From positions 1 to 64,000 of the forward strand of contig JAUSNX010000002.1 of assembly GCA_030656015.1 (NCBI GenBank): a stretch of 64,000 bases of DNA, read 5' to 3'. Below are positions 17,704-26,812 of this stretch, one piece after another. The position numbers were made by a program, and so were the translations under genes. The stretch is from Methanobacteriaceae archaeon. Lineage in GTDB: Archaea; Methanobacteriota; Methanobacteria; Methanobacteriales; Methanobacteriaceae. Position 1 is the first letter of the stretch. The number at the start of each line of letters is the position of its first letter. The notes under the pieces are model-generated. The model was not told where the DNA came from, searched no databases, and worked only from the letters and a program-made list of their open reading frames with translations.

Positions 17704-20478
17704 TTGTTATCAGATGATTTTAAAGAAATATTAGATCAATATCCCATAGAGAAGAAAAAAGATATTAAAGACAATCCTTTTGCTTTTAAAATGCGTAAAG
17801 ATTTTTTAAATGATTTTAGAAATTTTTTAAACCCAATATTGGATCTTGATAAATATAAAATAAAGATATCTCATGGACTGGGTAAATGGGTTGAAACACC
17901 ATGGGCAGGGATTACAGAGTTCGATAGCTTCAAAGAGGGACTTAATATAGGGTTTACTTTTTTTACCGACAAAAAATTTGTTGCATTACATATTATACAG
18001 GGACACAGTAAAATCTCAAATTCAACATTTAGTGATAGAAACAAGGTTCTAGTTGAGATAATCAATCAACATAAAGATTTTGCGAAATTAGAAAGACAAA
18101 GTTTTTCAGTTGATAATCCTTTAAACACCGAAGATAGCGGTGTCGTTATAGAGAAATATTATGGATATAATGAACTTAATGATGATGACTTAAAAAAAGA
18201 TTTGGAATTACTTTTAGAAGTTTATCAAGAATTAAGTCCGAAATATGAAGAAATGATGGGTGGAAAAACAGGTTTTCATAATTTAAATTCGGTTTTGAAA
18301 TATACAAGTAATATCTCTAATGACCCCAATTTACATGATGGTTCTTATGAATTAGTAAATAAAACAGTCGAGTTTATCGCTAAGGTAAATCCGTCCAAAC
18401 TTAACGTAAAAGATATGGATTTATTGTATTTAATGACTGTAGGAACATGGACGTGCGGATGGAACTGTAAGGAACTTAGAATTGAAAACAGTAATCTTAA
18501 AGAAGACGATAAAATGTCCTTGATTGAAATTTTAAATTCAATCCATGGGAAATTGGAAAACGGAGAATACAATAATTCACAAGATCATGTGGGAATGTTT
18601 GGAACTGGATTTAAGACTTTTAAAGGAAAACTGGATGTCGAGGATGCCAGAAAATTTTTAAGTCTGTGTGTAGAACTTCAAGAAACTGATGATGATGAAT
18701 TAATGTACAAAGAAGCTGAAAAAGTTTTAAGTGGAGGAATTAAAGGTTTAGGTGTTGGCACCGTTTCACAAATTTTGCATTGTTTAAAACCATTCACATT
18801 CCCCATAATCAATGGTGCTATGAAAAAAGGCACAACTGTCTATTTTAACTTAGGAATTGAATTAAAAAAGCCTGTCTCAGAAACTAATTATATTGAAAAT
18901 TCGAAACGAATTAAAAAATTTAAAGATAGTAATTATGGTTTTGTTAAGAATTATCGGGCGTTTGATCTTTTAAATTTTGATAACATTAATGATTTGAAAA
19001 ACAGCAAAAATGTTTGGTTATTAAGTCCTGGTGAAAACGCAGTTTATTGGGATGAATTTAAAGAAAATAACATAATAACTATCGGTTGGGGAGATTTAGG
19101 AGATTTAAACAAATTTGGAGAAGACAAAGAAAAAATTTTAAATGCTCTGGAAAAAAAATATCCCAAGAAAAAAGAAACATACAATGCTTCAAATTCGAAT
19201 AAAACATCTAAACAAACAAATAACGCAAGAGCTCTTTTAGATTTTTCAAAAGAAATGAAAATAGGAGATTTTGTTTTTATTAAAAAAGGCATAACCACAC
19301 TTCTAGGTGTAGGGGTTGTAACATCTGATTATAAGTTTTCAGAAGAACCTAAAATTCCAGGAACTGACTATAAAAATTTTCGTGATGTTAAATGGTTGAA
19401 AACTGGGGAATTTGATGTTTCACATGCATTTAAATTGGTACTAAAAACTTTAACCAATATTACAAGCTATACTTCTGGGGCCTTTGAAGGATTGCTTTAT
19501 TATCAGGCTTTAGGAAAATTAATGGATTTTTCAATTGATAATTATGTTAACACCACTATAGAACTTGAAGATGATGATAATAAAGATATTAAATACCGTA
19601 AAGAAGATTTTCTACAAGATGTGGTATTTCTAGAAAAAAACTACAATCAATTAGTCAATCTCATAAAAAGAAAGAAAAACATTATTCTTCAAGGTCCTCC
19701 AGGTGTTGGGAAGAGTTTTATAGCAAAAAAATTAGCTTATTCCATCATGGGATGTAAGGATGAAACCCGCGTTCAATTCATCCAATTCCATCAAAGCTAT
19801 TCTTATGAAGATTTTATTCAAGGTTTTCGCCCTCGTGAAGATGGATTTTATTTAAAAAACGGAATTTTCTACAATTTCTGCAGAAAAGCACAAGATGATC
19901 AAAATAATGATTATTATTTCATCATTGATGAAATCAACCGGGGAAATATAAGTAAAATCTTTGGTGAACTAATGATGCTCATTGAAGAAGATAAAAGAGG
20001 AGAGGAGTTTGCAATGCATTTAACCTACTCTGATAAGGATGAACCTAAATTTTTTATTCCTAACAATGTGTATGTCATTGGAATGATGAATACTGCAGAT
20101 AGAAGTTTGGCTATGATAGATTATGCTTTAAGAAGAAGATTTGTTTTCTACTCTGTCAATCCACTCTTTGAAGAGGATAATCTATTTAAAAATCATTTGA
20201 TTAATCTAGGGCTTGAAGAAGAACTAGCTAAAAATATTATATCTCGTTTCAAAACATTAAATCAGAAAATTTCCGAAGATGATAGTTTGGGAGATGGTTT
20301 TAAAATTGGCCATAGCTATTTCTGCGGAAAAGGACACGTAAATGATCATAAGTCTGAAGATGATGAAAATTGGTATAGTTCTATAATAAATTATGAGATA
20401 GACCCTCTTTTAAAGGAATATTGGTTTGATGATTTAGAAACTGCTCAAGAAGAAATTGATAAACTAAAAATTAATTGA
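17704..20478 (+). CDS. mcrB: McrB-type GTPase/AAA+ subunit of a methylation-dependent restriction system
   Basis: This encodes 924 residues. The N-terminus (about 1-170) resembles the MrcB N-terminal DNA-binding domain. A central region has a helix-hairpin-helix-like GLGVGTVSQILH. An EVE-like domain starts at about 437 (VWLLSPGENAVYWDEF, ITIGWGDLGDL). The motor has Walker A GPPGVGKS (about 664), Walker B IIDEINRGN (about 740) and the McrB signature MNTADRS (about 795). McrB hydrolyses GTP and moves DNA for McrC after recognising modified bases. TTG start with a GGGGGA seven bases upstream. The long N-terminus with two DNA-binding modules suggests a modified base other than simple 5-methylcytosine. 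Confidence 0.9.
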   Translation: MLSDDFKEILDQYPIEKKKDIKDNPFAFKMRKDFLNDFRNFLNPILDLDKYKIKISHGLGKWVETPWAGITEFDSFKEGLNIGFTFFTDKKFVALHIIQGHSKISNSTFSDRNKVLVEIINQHKDFAKLERQSFSVDNPLNTEDSGVVIEKYYGYNELNDDDLKKDLELLLEVYQELSPKYEEMMGGKTGFHNLNSVLKYTSNISNDPNLHDGSYELVNKTVEFIAKVNPSKLNVKDMDLLYLMTVGTWTCGWNCKELRIENSNLKEDDKMSLIEILNSIHGKLENGEYNNSQDHVGMFGTGFKTFKGKLDVEDARKFLSLCVELQETDDDELMYKEAEKVLSGGIKGLGVGTVSQILHCLKPFTFPIINGAMKKGTTVYFNLGIELKKPVSETNYIENSKRIKKFKDSNYGFVKNYRAFDLLNFDNINDLKNSKNVWLLSPGENAVYWDEFKENNIITIGWGDLGDLNKFGEDKEKILNALEKKYPKKKETYNASNSNKTSKQTNNARALLDFSKEMKIGDFVFIKKGITTLLGVGVVTSDYKFSEEPKIPGTDYKNFRDVKWLKTGEFDVSHAFKLVLKTLTNITSYTSGAFEGLLYYQALGKLMDFSIDNYVNTTIELEDDDNKDIKYRKEDFLQDVVFLEKNYNQLVNLIKRKKNIILQGPPGVGKSFIAKKLAYSIMGCKDETRVQFIQFHQSYSYEDFIQGFRPREDGFYLKNGIFYNFCRKAQDDQNNDYYFIIDEINRGNISKIFGELMMLIEEDKRGEEFAMHLTYSDKDEPKFFIPNNVYVIGMMNTADRSLAMIDYALRRRFVFYSVNPLFEEDNLFKNHLINLGLEEELAKNIISRFKTLNQKISEDDSLGDGFKIGHSYFCGKGHVNDHKSEDDENWYSSIINYEIDPLLKEYWFDDLETAQEEIDKLKIN

Positions 20479-20483
20479 TTTTA

Positions 20484-21617
20484 ATGATAATCGAAAGTGG
20501 ATCAAATAAAAACAGATGGGATGAATTTCAGCCAGATGGAGACATAGTTTCCAGTAAAAATGAGATTCCTATTAAAAATATTTATTATATGCTTAGTTAT
20601 TCTTATAAAAACCTTAAAATCGATAATAATATTAAAAAAGAGTCTGAACGCTTTGAAAACATATATGAACTCTTATCTCGGGTTTTAATTTCTGGTGCAA
20701 ATAATCTGATAAAAAGAGGATTTTGTAAAGAGTACCTAACAAAAGATGAAGATACAAACAATATACGCGGGAAAATCAACATAACTAAAACTATAAAAAG
20801 ACAAACACACACCTATAAAAGATTAAACTGTCTTTACGATGAGTTTAGTGAGGATGTTTTATTTAATTCTATTATAAAAACCACGATTAATAATTTAATC
20901 ATAATTAAAGATTTAAATAAGGAATTGAAAGGTGAATTAAACAAATTAACTCTATTTTTCGATTCTGTAACCTCAATTGATTTAAACAAACGTGTTTTTG
21001 GTTTAATTTTATGGAATAGGAATAATCAACATTATAAGTTACTAATAAATATATGTGAATTGATCTTTAAATTAGAACTTCCTGATGAATCTAAAGATGG
21101 AGAAATCCATTTTAAGAACTTCATAAAAAGACATGAGAAAGAAATGGCTAACCTTTTCGAGAATTTTGTATTTAATTACTATAAAAAAGAATTTAAGGAT
21201 TTAAAAGTTCGTAAATCCCACATAAATTGGTATTTAGATAGTGAATATGAAAATAATTCTAAAAACAACTTACTCCCTACTATGAGAACAGATATTGTTT
21301 TAGAAAACAAAGATCTAGAACCTACCAATCCTAAACAGCTTATAATTGATACTAAATTTTACTCAAATATTTTATCTACTTTTCATGAAAAATCTTCCTT
21401 AAACTCTGGAAATCTTTATCAAATCTATTCTTATGTAAATAACAGCTTATTTCCTGGTGAAATTAGGGGAATGTTACTTTATGCTGCTCTTGGAGAAGAA
21501 ATTGATTTAGAGTATAAAATAGGAGAACATATTATATATATAAAAACTCTTAATCTAAATCAAGATTGGGGTGGAATAGATAAAAGATTGAAAGAGATAG
21601 CGAATTTAATAGCTTAA
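20484..21617 (+). CDS. mcrC: McrC-type nuclease subunit
   Basis: This encodes 377 residues from ATG 20484; a TTG at 20475 overlapping the mcrB stop is an alternative start. The N-terminal region has the McrC helices (RGKINITKTIKR, CLYDEFSEDVLFN). The PD-(D/E)xK nuclease core is visible as TMRTDIVLEN (about 265) and LIIDTKFY (about 287), followed by NLYQIYSYVNN. McrC binds McrB through its N-terminus, stimulates its GTPase and cuts DNA. It is translationally coupled or overlapping with mcrB, and ends about 200 bases before the right 74-bp repeat. Confidence 0.9.
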   Translation: MIIESGSNKNRWDEFQPDGDIVSSKNEIPIKNIYYMLSYSYKNLKIDNNIKKESERFENIYELLSRVLISGANNLIKRGFCKEYLTKDEDTNNIRGKINITKTIKRQTHTYKRLNCLYDEFSEDVLFNSIIKTTINNLIIIKDLNKELKGELNKLTLFFDSVTSIDLNKRVFGLILWNRNNQHYKLLINICELIFKLELPDESKDGEIHFKNFIKRHEKEMANLFENFVFNYYKKEFKDLKVRKSHINWYLDSEYENNSKNNLLPTMRTDIVLENKDLEPTNPKQLIIDTKFYSNILSTFHEKSSLNSGNLYQIYSYVNNSLFPGEIRGMLLYAALGEEIDLEYKIGEHIIYIKTLNLNQDWGGIDKRLKEIANLIA

Positions 21618-21816
21618 TAGTTAGCCCCTAATCTGATAGAATTAGATTTCTTTTTGATGATATAAGAAAAGTATTACTGTAAATATACGAGTTAAATAGA
21701 AATATAAAAAATAAATTGAATGTGCTATTTTTTTTCTTATCACTGGTTTTTTTTCTCGTGGTTCAAATTTGCATTTGCAACGCATTTTGATTCATCTTTC
21801 TCTCCATAAACTTCAC
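21618..21816. other. Gap between mcrC and the right repeat; possible minus-strand gene tail
   Basis: No complete gene. On the minus strand, 21740-21816 can be read as EVYGEKDESKCVANANLN.. to a stop, a composition that looks like the end of a protein cut at the repeat border. It is too short to assign. The remainder is AT-rich. Confidence 0.3.
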
Positions 21817-21890
21817 TTGCAGAAAAAAAGAAATGGAAAGATATAAAAAAAATGGCCAAAGAGATTAAAAAAACTAGGAAATGAAATGAT
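21817..21890 (+). repeat. 74-bp direct repeat, right copy
   Basis: Exact copy of 17167-17240, with the rsgA stop codon but without the rest of the gene. It marks the right border of the McrBC island. The sequence beyond it is probably the original downstream flank of rsgA. Confidence 0.95.
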
Positions 21891-21938
21891 TGTATTGAAT
21901 ATCCTATCTTTTCTGCTCATTTTAGATTGATCATATCA

Positions 21939-22394
21939 CTACTGCTGGCAATTATAATTTTTTTCCAGATAAACCATGTCCATAAGTTGTACTCCCTCTT
22001 CAAACATGGGATGATCATAGTTATCAGTGAAAAAATTCTTGATAACATGTGATTTCTCAAATCCGCAACTTTCATAAAATGACAATATTGAAGGGACATC
22101 ACCTGTTCCGACTAACATTGTTTTATAGTTGTTTTTATAAAAATCAGAGACGAATTTTATCATGGCCTTGGCATATCCTTTACCTTGATATTTTTCATAT
22201 GTTGCTATGTTTTTCAATTCACAGGTTTCTCTGTCTATGGCCACAACAACACAAACAGTCTTCAAGTCATCATCAAATAATGCAAACATGTCGCCATTTG
22301 CCAAATACCTGTCAATCATATTCTCTTGCTCGTCGGCTAATAGTAACAAGTCAAGGTATTGTTTCTTGTTATCAGTAATCTTTTCTACTCTCAT
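21939..22394 (-). CDS. GNAT-family N-acetyltransferase
   Basis: This encodes 151 residues with the acetyl-CoA motif [19 protein letters not shown] and the terminal [14 protein letters not shown] segment. Acceptor unknown. AAAGGAGAAAAAA precedes the ATG. It lies just outside the right repeat of the McrBC island, converging on mcrC. Confidence 0.85.
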   Translation of the reverse strand: MRVEKITDNKKQYLDLLLLADEQENMIDRYLANGDMFALFDDDLKTVCVVVAIDRETCELKNIATYEKYQGKGYAKAMIKFVSDFYKNNYKTMLVGTGDVPSILSFYESCGFEKSHVIKNFFTDNYDHPMFEEGVQLMDMVYLEKNYNCQQ

Positions 22395-22740
22395 TTTTTT
22401 CTCCTTTCAATAAAATGTTACATTAAAAGTTACTCTTTCCTAACAATTAATAAACAACCATAAGGCAAAATATAGTCAGTACATCTATTTATAAAGCATT
22501 TCAATATTACTTGCTCTTTTATAATATCCAAAATTAATTTAATGATATCTATATCAATATAAGTAAAAGTTAGATGATGGAATATACATCTACCATGTGA
22601 TTTAGCGTGGTTTTGGATTTTTAGGCCTGAAATTGAACTTCGTAAATTCCGGTTTAGCGAAGATGTTTTGAATTCAATTTAAATACATAGAACTATAAGA
22701 AAAAATAGAATTTAATGAAATATAAAAATGATAAATAGTT
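22395..22740. other. Intergenic region with an imperfect nested hairpin
   Basis: The 346-base gap has no ORF. At 22630-22680 an outer AAATTGAA / TTCAATTT stem surrounds an inner CTTCG-TAAA / TTTA-G-CGAAG stem with one bulge. A similar TTCGCTAAAC motif occurs in the gap at 38570-38579. Confidence 0.4.
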
Positions 22741-23283
22741 TTAACCATGTAGACTTTCTCTTTTAATAAGTTCAAAAAAATCTATGCATTGGAAAGGTAC
22801 ATTATTATCAATATCTTCTGATTCTTTACTATTAATTTTGCAATAAGCTCCTAACTTAGAGCAAATAGTAGGAATTTTATAATTATGTTCTTCAGTAGCA
22901 TTGAGATTCCAGTCTTCTTGGGTGACAAGTACTATGTTATATGCCATTGCAAATGCTATTAATTGAGGATCTGCCCAAGGTTTATCTTCTTCTGTATTTT
23001 TTTCATACCACACTGGAAACTTGGATGAAAGTATATTGGCTGAATTTACTACATTATCATCAAGTTTTTTGAAAATTATATCATTTTCTTCAGGCCAATC
23101 CAGCAGTGCTCTTTTAGGATGATTATTCATCTCAGTTTTGACTAATGGAGCTGAAATGATGGCTTCATGAAGTATTAAATCATCAAAATTTTTCCAATGA
23201 ATAGGAAACGAGTCTTTTTCATATGTATCATATTTTGTTCTTCTTAGAATCACATTAGTATCGACAACATATTTCCATTTCAT
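22741..23283 (-). CDS. DUF4411-like PIN-domain toxin candidate
   Basis: This encodes 180 residues beginning MKWKYVVDTNVILRR, a PIN-type first acidic strand (VVDTNV), followed by conserved acidic positions (KTEMNN; DKPWADPQLIAFA) and a last VTQEDWN. This layout matches DUF4411, the RNase-like partner of XRE-ImmA proteins. The ATG overlaps the stop of the upstream gene, so the two are translated together. RNA cleavage is expected from the fold, not shown. Confidence 0.78.
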   Translation of the reverse strand: MKWKYVVDTNVILRRTKYDTYEKDSFPIHWKNFDDLILHEAIISAPLVKTEMNNHPKRALLDWPEENDIIFKKLDDNVVNSANILSSKFPVWYEKNTEEDKPWADPQLIAFAMAYNIVLVTQEDWNLNATEEHNYKIPTICSKLGAYCKINSKESEDIDNNVPFQCIDFFELIKRESLHG

Positions 23284-24494
23284 TAGAACTCCTCCTCATT
23301 AAACCGAGTTCTAATTTCATCAACTACTTCTAAAGGAACACCTAAAACCTCAACTAAATCGTCTTTAGATATTAACTGGTCATCATATGCTTTGATAATC
23401 GTTTTAGTGAAATAACTACCATTTTTATTTAAAACATTAGTAGCTTTTTGTTTATAAGACAATGCAGGATCTTTTGATTTTTCTTTCTCTTCAGATTCTT
23501 TTTTATCATTAGATAAATCTTTAGGTTTCTTGGAAGAGGAGATTCTTGTTTCTTTTCTGCTAATATAAGCATCCCATACTTCTTTTTTATTTTTATATTC
23601 TTTTTTGGAAATAAACTTCAAAGTCAGTAATCTTCTAATTATAACTTCTTTACTAACTCTGAAATGTTTAGAAAGAAAATTAATTTTATTATCATCAATT
23701 GTTGAGTTTTCACTACTAATAATAAGATTACTTAAAATTTTGGAGGGTACTAAAATTTCAGCAGCAATTTTATTGCAATAAATTTCATCAGGATTTTCTA
23801 AATAATATTTATTAAAATTACTTAAACCTTCTTTTTTACTGATTATGTGAGCTAATTCATGAAATAATGTAAATTTTTTACCATTTACATATTCTTTTCC
23901 ATTAATTCCAATGATTGGAAGTTTATCATGATATAAAGCATAACCCCTAATGTCATCAGGCTCTATTTTGTAAAATTGAAAAACTAATATTCCTAAATTT
24001 TCAACTTCTTTAATCCAATGGTTCAAATCCCTTCTTTTCATGTTTGCAGAATTCATGCCTATTTCATTTCTTATAAAATATCCTATTTCAACAGGATCTT
24101 TTATATTAATATCTGATAAAGCAAATTTGGGGATTTGATAATCATTTGACTCTTCTTCTAAATGCAATAATTTTTTACGTCTGACTTCCGCACTTCTAAG
24201 TTCAAAACTAATTTGGGGAGTAATTTTTACTTTTTTACCATCAAAAGTTCTAAAATCTTGGATAGGTTCCTTTTCAGCAGGTTTGTTAGTATTAAAAAAT
24301 ATCATAGGTGGTCTTTTATAATGTTTAGCGAGATTCACCAAATCATCATATTCGATTTTACCTGTGTTTTCCCATTCTATTATTTGATCGGAACTAACAT
24401 TCATTTCTTCTGCAATTTTATCAATATCATAGTATGCTGTTTTCCTAGCCCAGACTAACCAATCATTATTTGCTTGAAGTTTTGCTGAGCTCAT
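23283..24494 (-). CDS. XRE HTH plus ImmA/IrrE metallopeptidase (antitoxin-like)
   Basis: This encodes 403 residues. An XRE helix-turn-helix at about 15-70 (DKIAEEMNVSSDQIIEWE) is followed by a COG2856-type domain with the zinc protease motif FTLFHELAHII. The C-terminal part is charged (a KKPKDLSNDKKESEEKEK segment). Such proteins regulate and are coupled with DUF4411/PIN partners in toxin-antitoxin-like operons; ImmA/IrrE domains cleave repressors in other systems. First gene of a two-gene operon with a one-base overlap. Confidence 0.85.
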   Translation of the reverse strand: MSSAKLQANNDWLVWARKTAYYDIDKIAEEMNVSSDQIIEWENTGKIEYDDLVNLAKHYKRPPMIFFNTNKPAEKEPIQDFRTFDGKKVKITPQISFELRSAEVRRKKLLHLEEESNDYQIPKFALSDINIKDPVEIGYFIRNEIGMNSANMKRRDLNHWIKEVENLGILVFQFYKIEPDDIRGYALYHDKLPIIGINGKEYVNGKKFTLFHELAHIISKKEGLSNFNKYYLENPDEIYCNKIAAEILVPSKILSNLIISSENSTIDDNKINFLSKHFRVSKEVIIRRLLTLKFISKKEYKNKKEVWDAYISRKETRISSSKKPKDLSNDKKESEEKEKSKDPALSYKQKATNVLNKNGSYFTKTIIKAYDDQLISKDDLVEVLGVPLEVVDEIRTRFNEEEF

Positions 24495-24631
24495 TTAATC
24501 CACATCCATTAATATTATAAAATTTTTAAATTTATCATAATTAATAATATATTTTACAAAAAGTGATATATAACTATTGAAAATGATAATGATTCTAAAA
24601 CAATTAAAATCGCATATTTTAAATTTTCACT

Positions 24632-24649
24632 CTATAATATTTATTATAG
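24632..24649. promoter_or_regulatory. Perfect 8-2-8 inverted repeat in a divergent promoter
   Basis: CTATAATA-TT-TATTATAG lies between the XRE-ImmA operon and the 673-residue membrane protein gene. It could be an operator (for example for the XRE protein) or partly the TATA element of the plus-strand promoter. The sequence is AT-only apart from its ends, which lowers the weight. Confidence 0.35.
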
Positions 24650-24703
24650 AATATGCTATTATTTAGATAATAATGATTTTTATATAAATATTGAGGGAAA
24701 CAA

Positions 24704-26725
24704 TTGCAAAAACATAATTCGATTATAATATTATTTGCCTTAGGTTTAGGATTATTGTGTTTCAGTAATGTTAATTTTGATCATTTAATAACTACTGACT
24801 CAACAATTATTTCAGATGTTTTGTCAGCAAGTTTAGCTTTTATCGGTACAGTTATAGCACTGTTTTTTACTTTAATAGCACTACCTATTCAGAACATATT
24901 AGGACGATATTCTCAAGATTTGGTAAAAAAAATTACAGGTGATAAAAAACTTAGAGCTTATTTTATAGCTTCTTTAATGATATTTGGATTTAATTTATCT
25001 GTCTTTTTGTTTATAAAATCATATTTTGTCATTCCATTAACTGAAATTAAGATATATTTCATATCTTTTAGCTTTACTTTGACATTGCTTTATCTAATTT
25101 TATTATTTTTCTATATTAACCGAGTTTACCATCTTTTGGATATTAGAAATACTATAAAAGAAATTTCTAGCGATATTACGAGCATAATGAAAAAAGAAGA
25201 GGGTGCTGAAATTAATGATTCTATCGAACAGTCTGTAGATCTCATTTTGGATGTTACACAGAAAGCAATTCAAGAAAATCGTTTTGAAATAGTAGAAAGT
25301 GGTTTTAAAGAAATTAGAAATATTATATTAGAATATATTACTATCAATAATGGAGTATTAGGGAACTTTGGAGAAAAATTGTTTGATATAGTCAAAACCA
25401 ATATAATTATTTCAATAAGCATGGTTTCAAATACAAGTCACCCTAAAATTATAAAATCCATTTCTACTTGTGTTGGAGATATTACACTAGATTCATTAGA
25501 AATTAAACGAATTAATAATATTGATGGTTATATTTTCACTGAAGAATGGATCCAAATAATAAAAAATATCCTTATAAGCCCAGAATTAGTTAAAGATACA
25601 TCCAATATACCTGTAGAATTAATAAATAGGTTAGTTAAAATAGCTGGAAATAGCTTAGACTTAAAAGGATCTATAGGTCAGAAAATCATTGTAGGAAGAG
25701 TAATATCTGTTTTGATTGAAGTAAACAAAATTGCAACAATAGACATAGCGAATTTACGTGGAACTGTAATTGCACAAAAAGTAAATAATAGTATAACTTC
25801 CATTTTAAATTATATACTAGATAACTATGAAAAGATTGATGATCATAAGGAAATTTTCATAAAGAAGATAATAAACGAGCTTGGTGAAAATCTAAAAATT
25901 ATTTTTACAGCCCAATCACCGATTGATAATATTGCTTTTTCTCCACTTACAATTGGTGAAAATAACTTTTCAAAATTGTCACAGAAAATACTTGAAATAA
26001 CTATTAAAGACACGACATTTAATGGATTAATTATCATAAGTGATATTATAACTATTCTAAGTGAAAATATCAATATTACTATTCAAACAAAATATGATCT
26101 TGCAATTCAACTCTTAAAAACGAATTATACAATTGGGTTTCGTTTGATTAATTTCTTAGACAATATAAATAATGAAAATTTGAAAAATAGAACTTCTAAA
26201 TTAATTTCTAACTTATTAACAGTTTTATTTAATAATATGGAAATTTATTTAAATTCTTCTGAAGACAGGATTTATGAAGTAATAGATTTATATTTCTCTT
26301 TTATTGGAATAATTTTTGTTAAAGATAGTGATCAATATCTTTCTGAAATTATTCAAGATAATATCTCAAAAACTATAGAATTGTTATCGGATATTCCAGA
26401 CAAATCTTTGTTAGAACCTTATATTAGGCTTATGGGTGTTTGGATTTTAAAATTTAATCCTGATGACGTTTCTAATCTTGAAAAAATAAAAAATGAAACC
26501 ATAAAACAAAGCGAATTATTAAAAAATATGTCAGAAAGAGATTTAATTATAATTGGAGGCATAATAGGAATAGCATATCCTGATATGGTAAAAAATAAGG
26601 ATATTGACCGACCAGACATATCTTATTCGGAAGATAGTCATGATCTGAAGGATTTAGATATTATTAATCAAAAATTATTTAATGAAGAAGATATAGAGAA
26701 ATTTGAAAATTATTTAGATAACTAA
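24704..26725 (+). CDS. Large hypothetical membrane-anchored helical protein
   Basis: This encodes 673 residues from a TTG start with GAGGGA five bases upstream. The first 145 residues hold about four membrane segments (first IILFALGLGLLCF, then a TVIALFFTLIALPI segment and two more). The remaining 520 residues are soluble and mostly helical, with ARM/HEAT-like character, no cysteine-rich or catalytic motif, and a very acidic end. It resembles DUF2254-type membrane proteins only in general shape. AT-rich base use and the place next to a toxin-antitoxin-like pair and McrBC suggest an accessory or defence gene. Function unknown. Confidence 0.75.
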   Translation: MQKHNSIIILFALGLGLLCFSNVNFDHLITTDSTIISDVLSASLAFIGTVIALFFTLIALPIQNILGRYSQDLVKKITGDKKLRAYFIASLMIFGFNLSVFLFIKSYFVIPLTEIKIYFISFSFTLTLLYLILLFFYINRVYHLLDIRNTIKEISSDITSIMKKEEGAEINDSIEQSVDLILDVTQKAIQENRFEIVESGFKEIRNIILEYITINNGVLGNFGEKLFDIVKTNIIISISMVSNTSHPKIIKSISTCVGDITLDSLEIKRINNIDGYIFTEEWIQIIKNILISPELVKDTSNIPVELINRLVKIAGNSLDLKGSIGQKIIVGRVISVLIEVNKIATIDIANLRGTVIAQKVNNSITSILNYILDNYEKIDDHKEIFIKKIINELGENLKIIFTAQSPIDNIAFSPLTIGENNFSKLSQKILEITIKDTTFNGLIIISDIITILSENINITIQTKYDLAIQLLKTNYTIGFRLINFLDNINNENLKNRTSKLISNLLTVLFNNMEIYLNSSEDRIYEVIDLYFSFIGIIFVKDSDQYLSEIIQDNISKTIELLSDIPDKSLLEPYIRLMGVWILKFNPDDVSNLEKIKNETIKQSELLKNMSERDLIIIGGIIGIAYPDMVKNKDIDRPDISYSEDSHDLKDLDIINQKLFNEEDIEKFENYLDN

Positions 26726-26812
26726 ATAAAATTATTTCAAAAAAAAAAATCTTGAAAATAAAAATCTCACTACGTTTTTGAAAATATTGTATTTATAAAA
26801 TAAAGATTAAAT

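Larger units (their letters stand above)
17167..21890. mobile_element. Putative McrBC genomic island bounded by rsgA 3'-end repeats
   Basis: The 74-bp exact repeats at both ends enclose a DJ-1 fragment, an HXXEE remnant, mcrB and mcrC. The arrangement resembles integration at the 3' end of rsgA with the end of the gene copied on the far side. No integrase or transposase is visible inside, so the element is either a passenger that lost its recombinase or the product of duplication by another route. The island and the repeats are seen; the mechanism is inferred. Confidence 0.5.
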
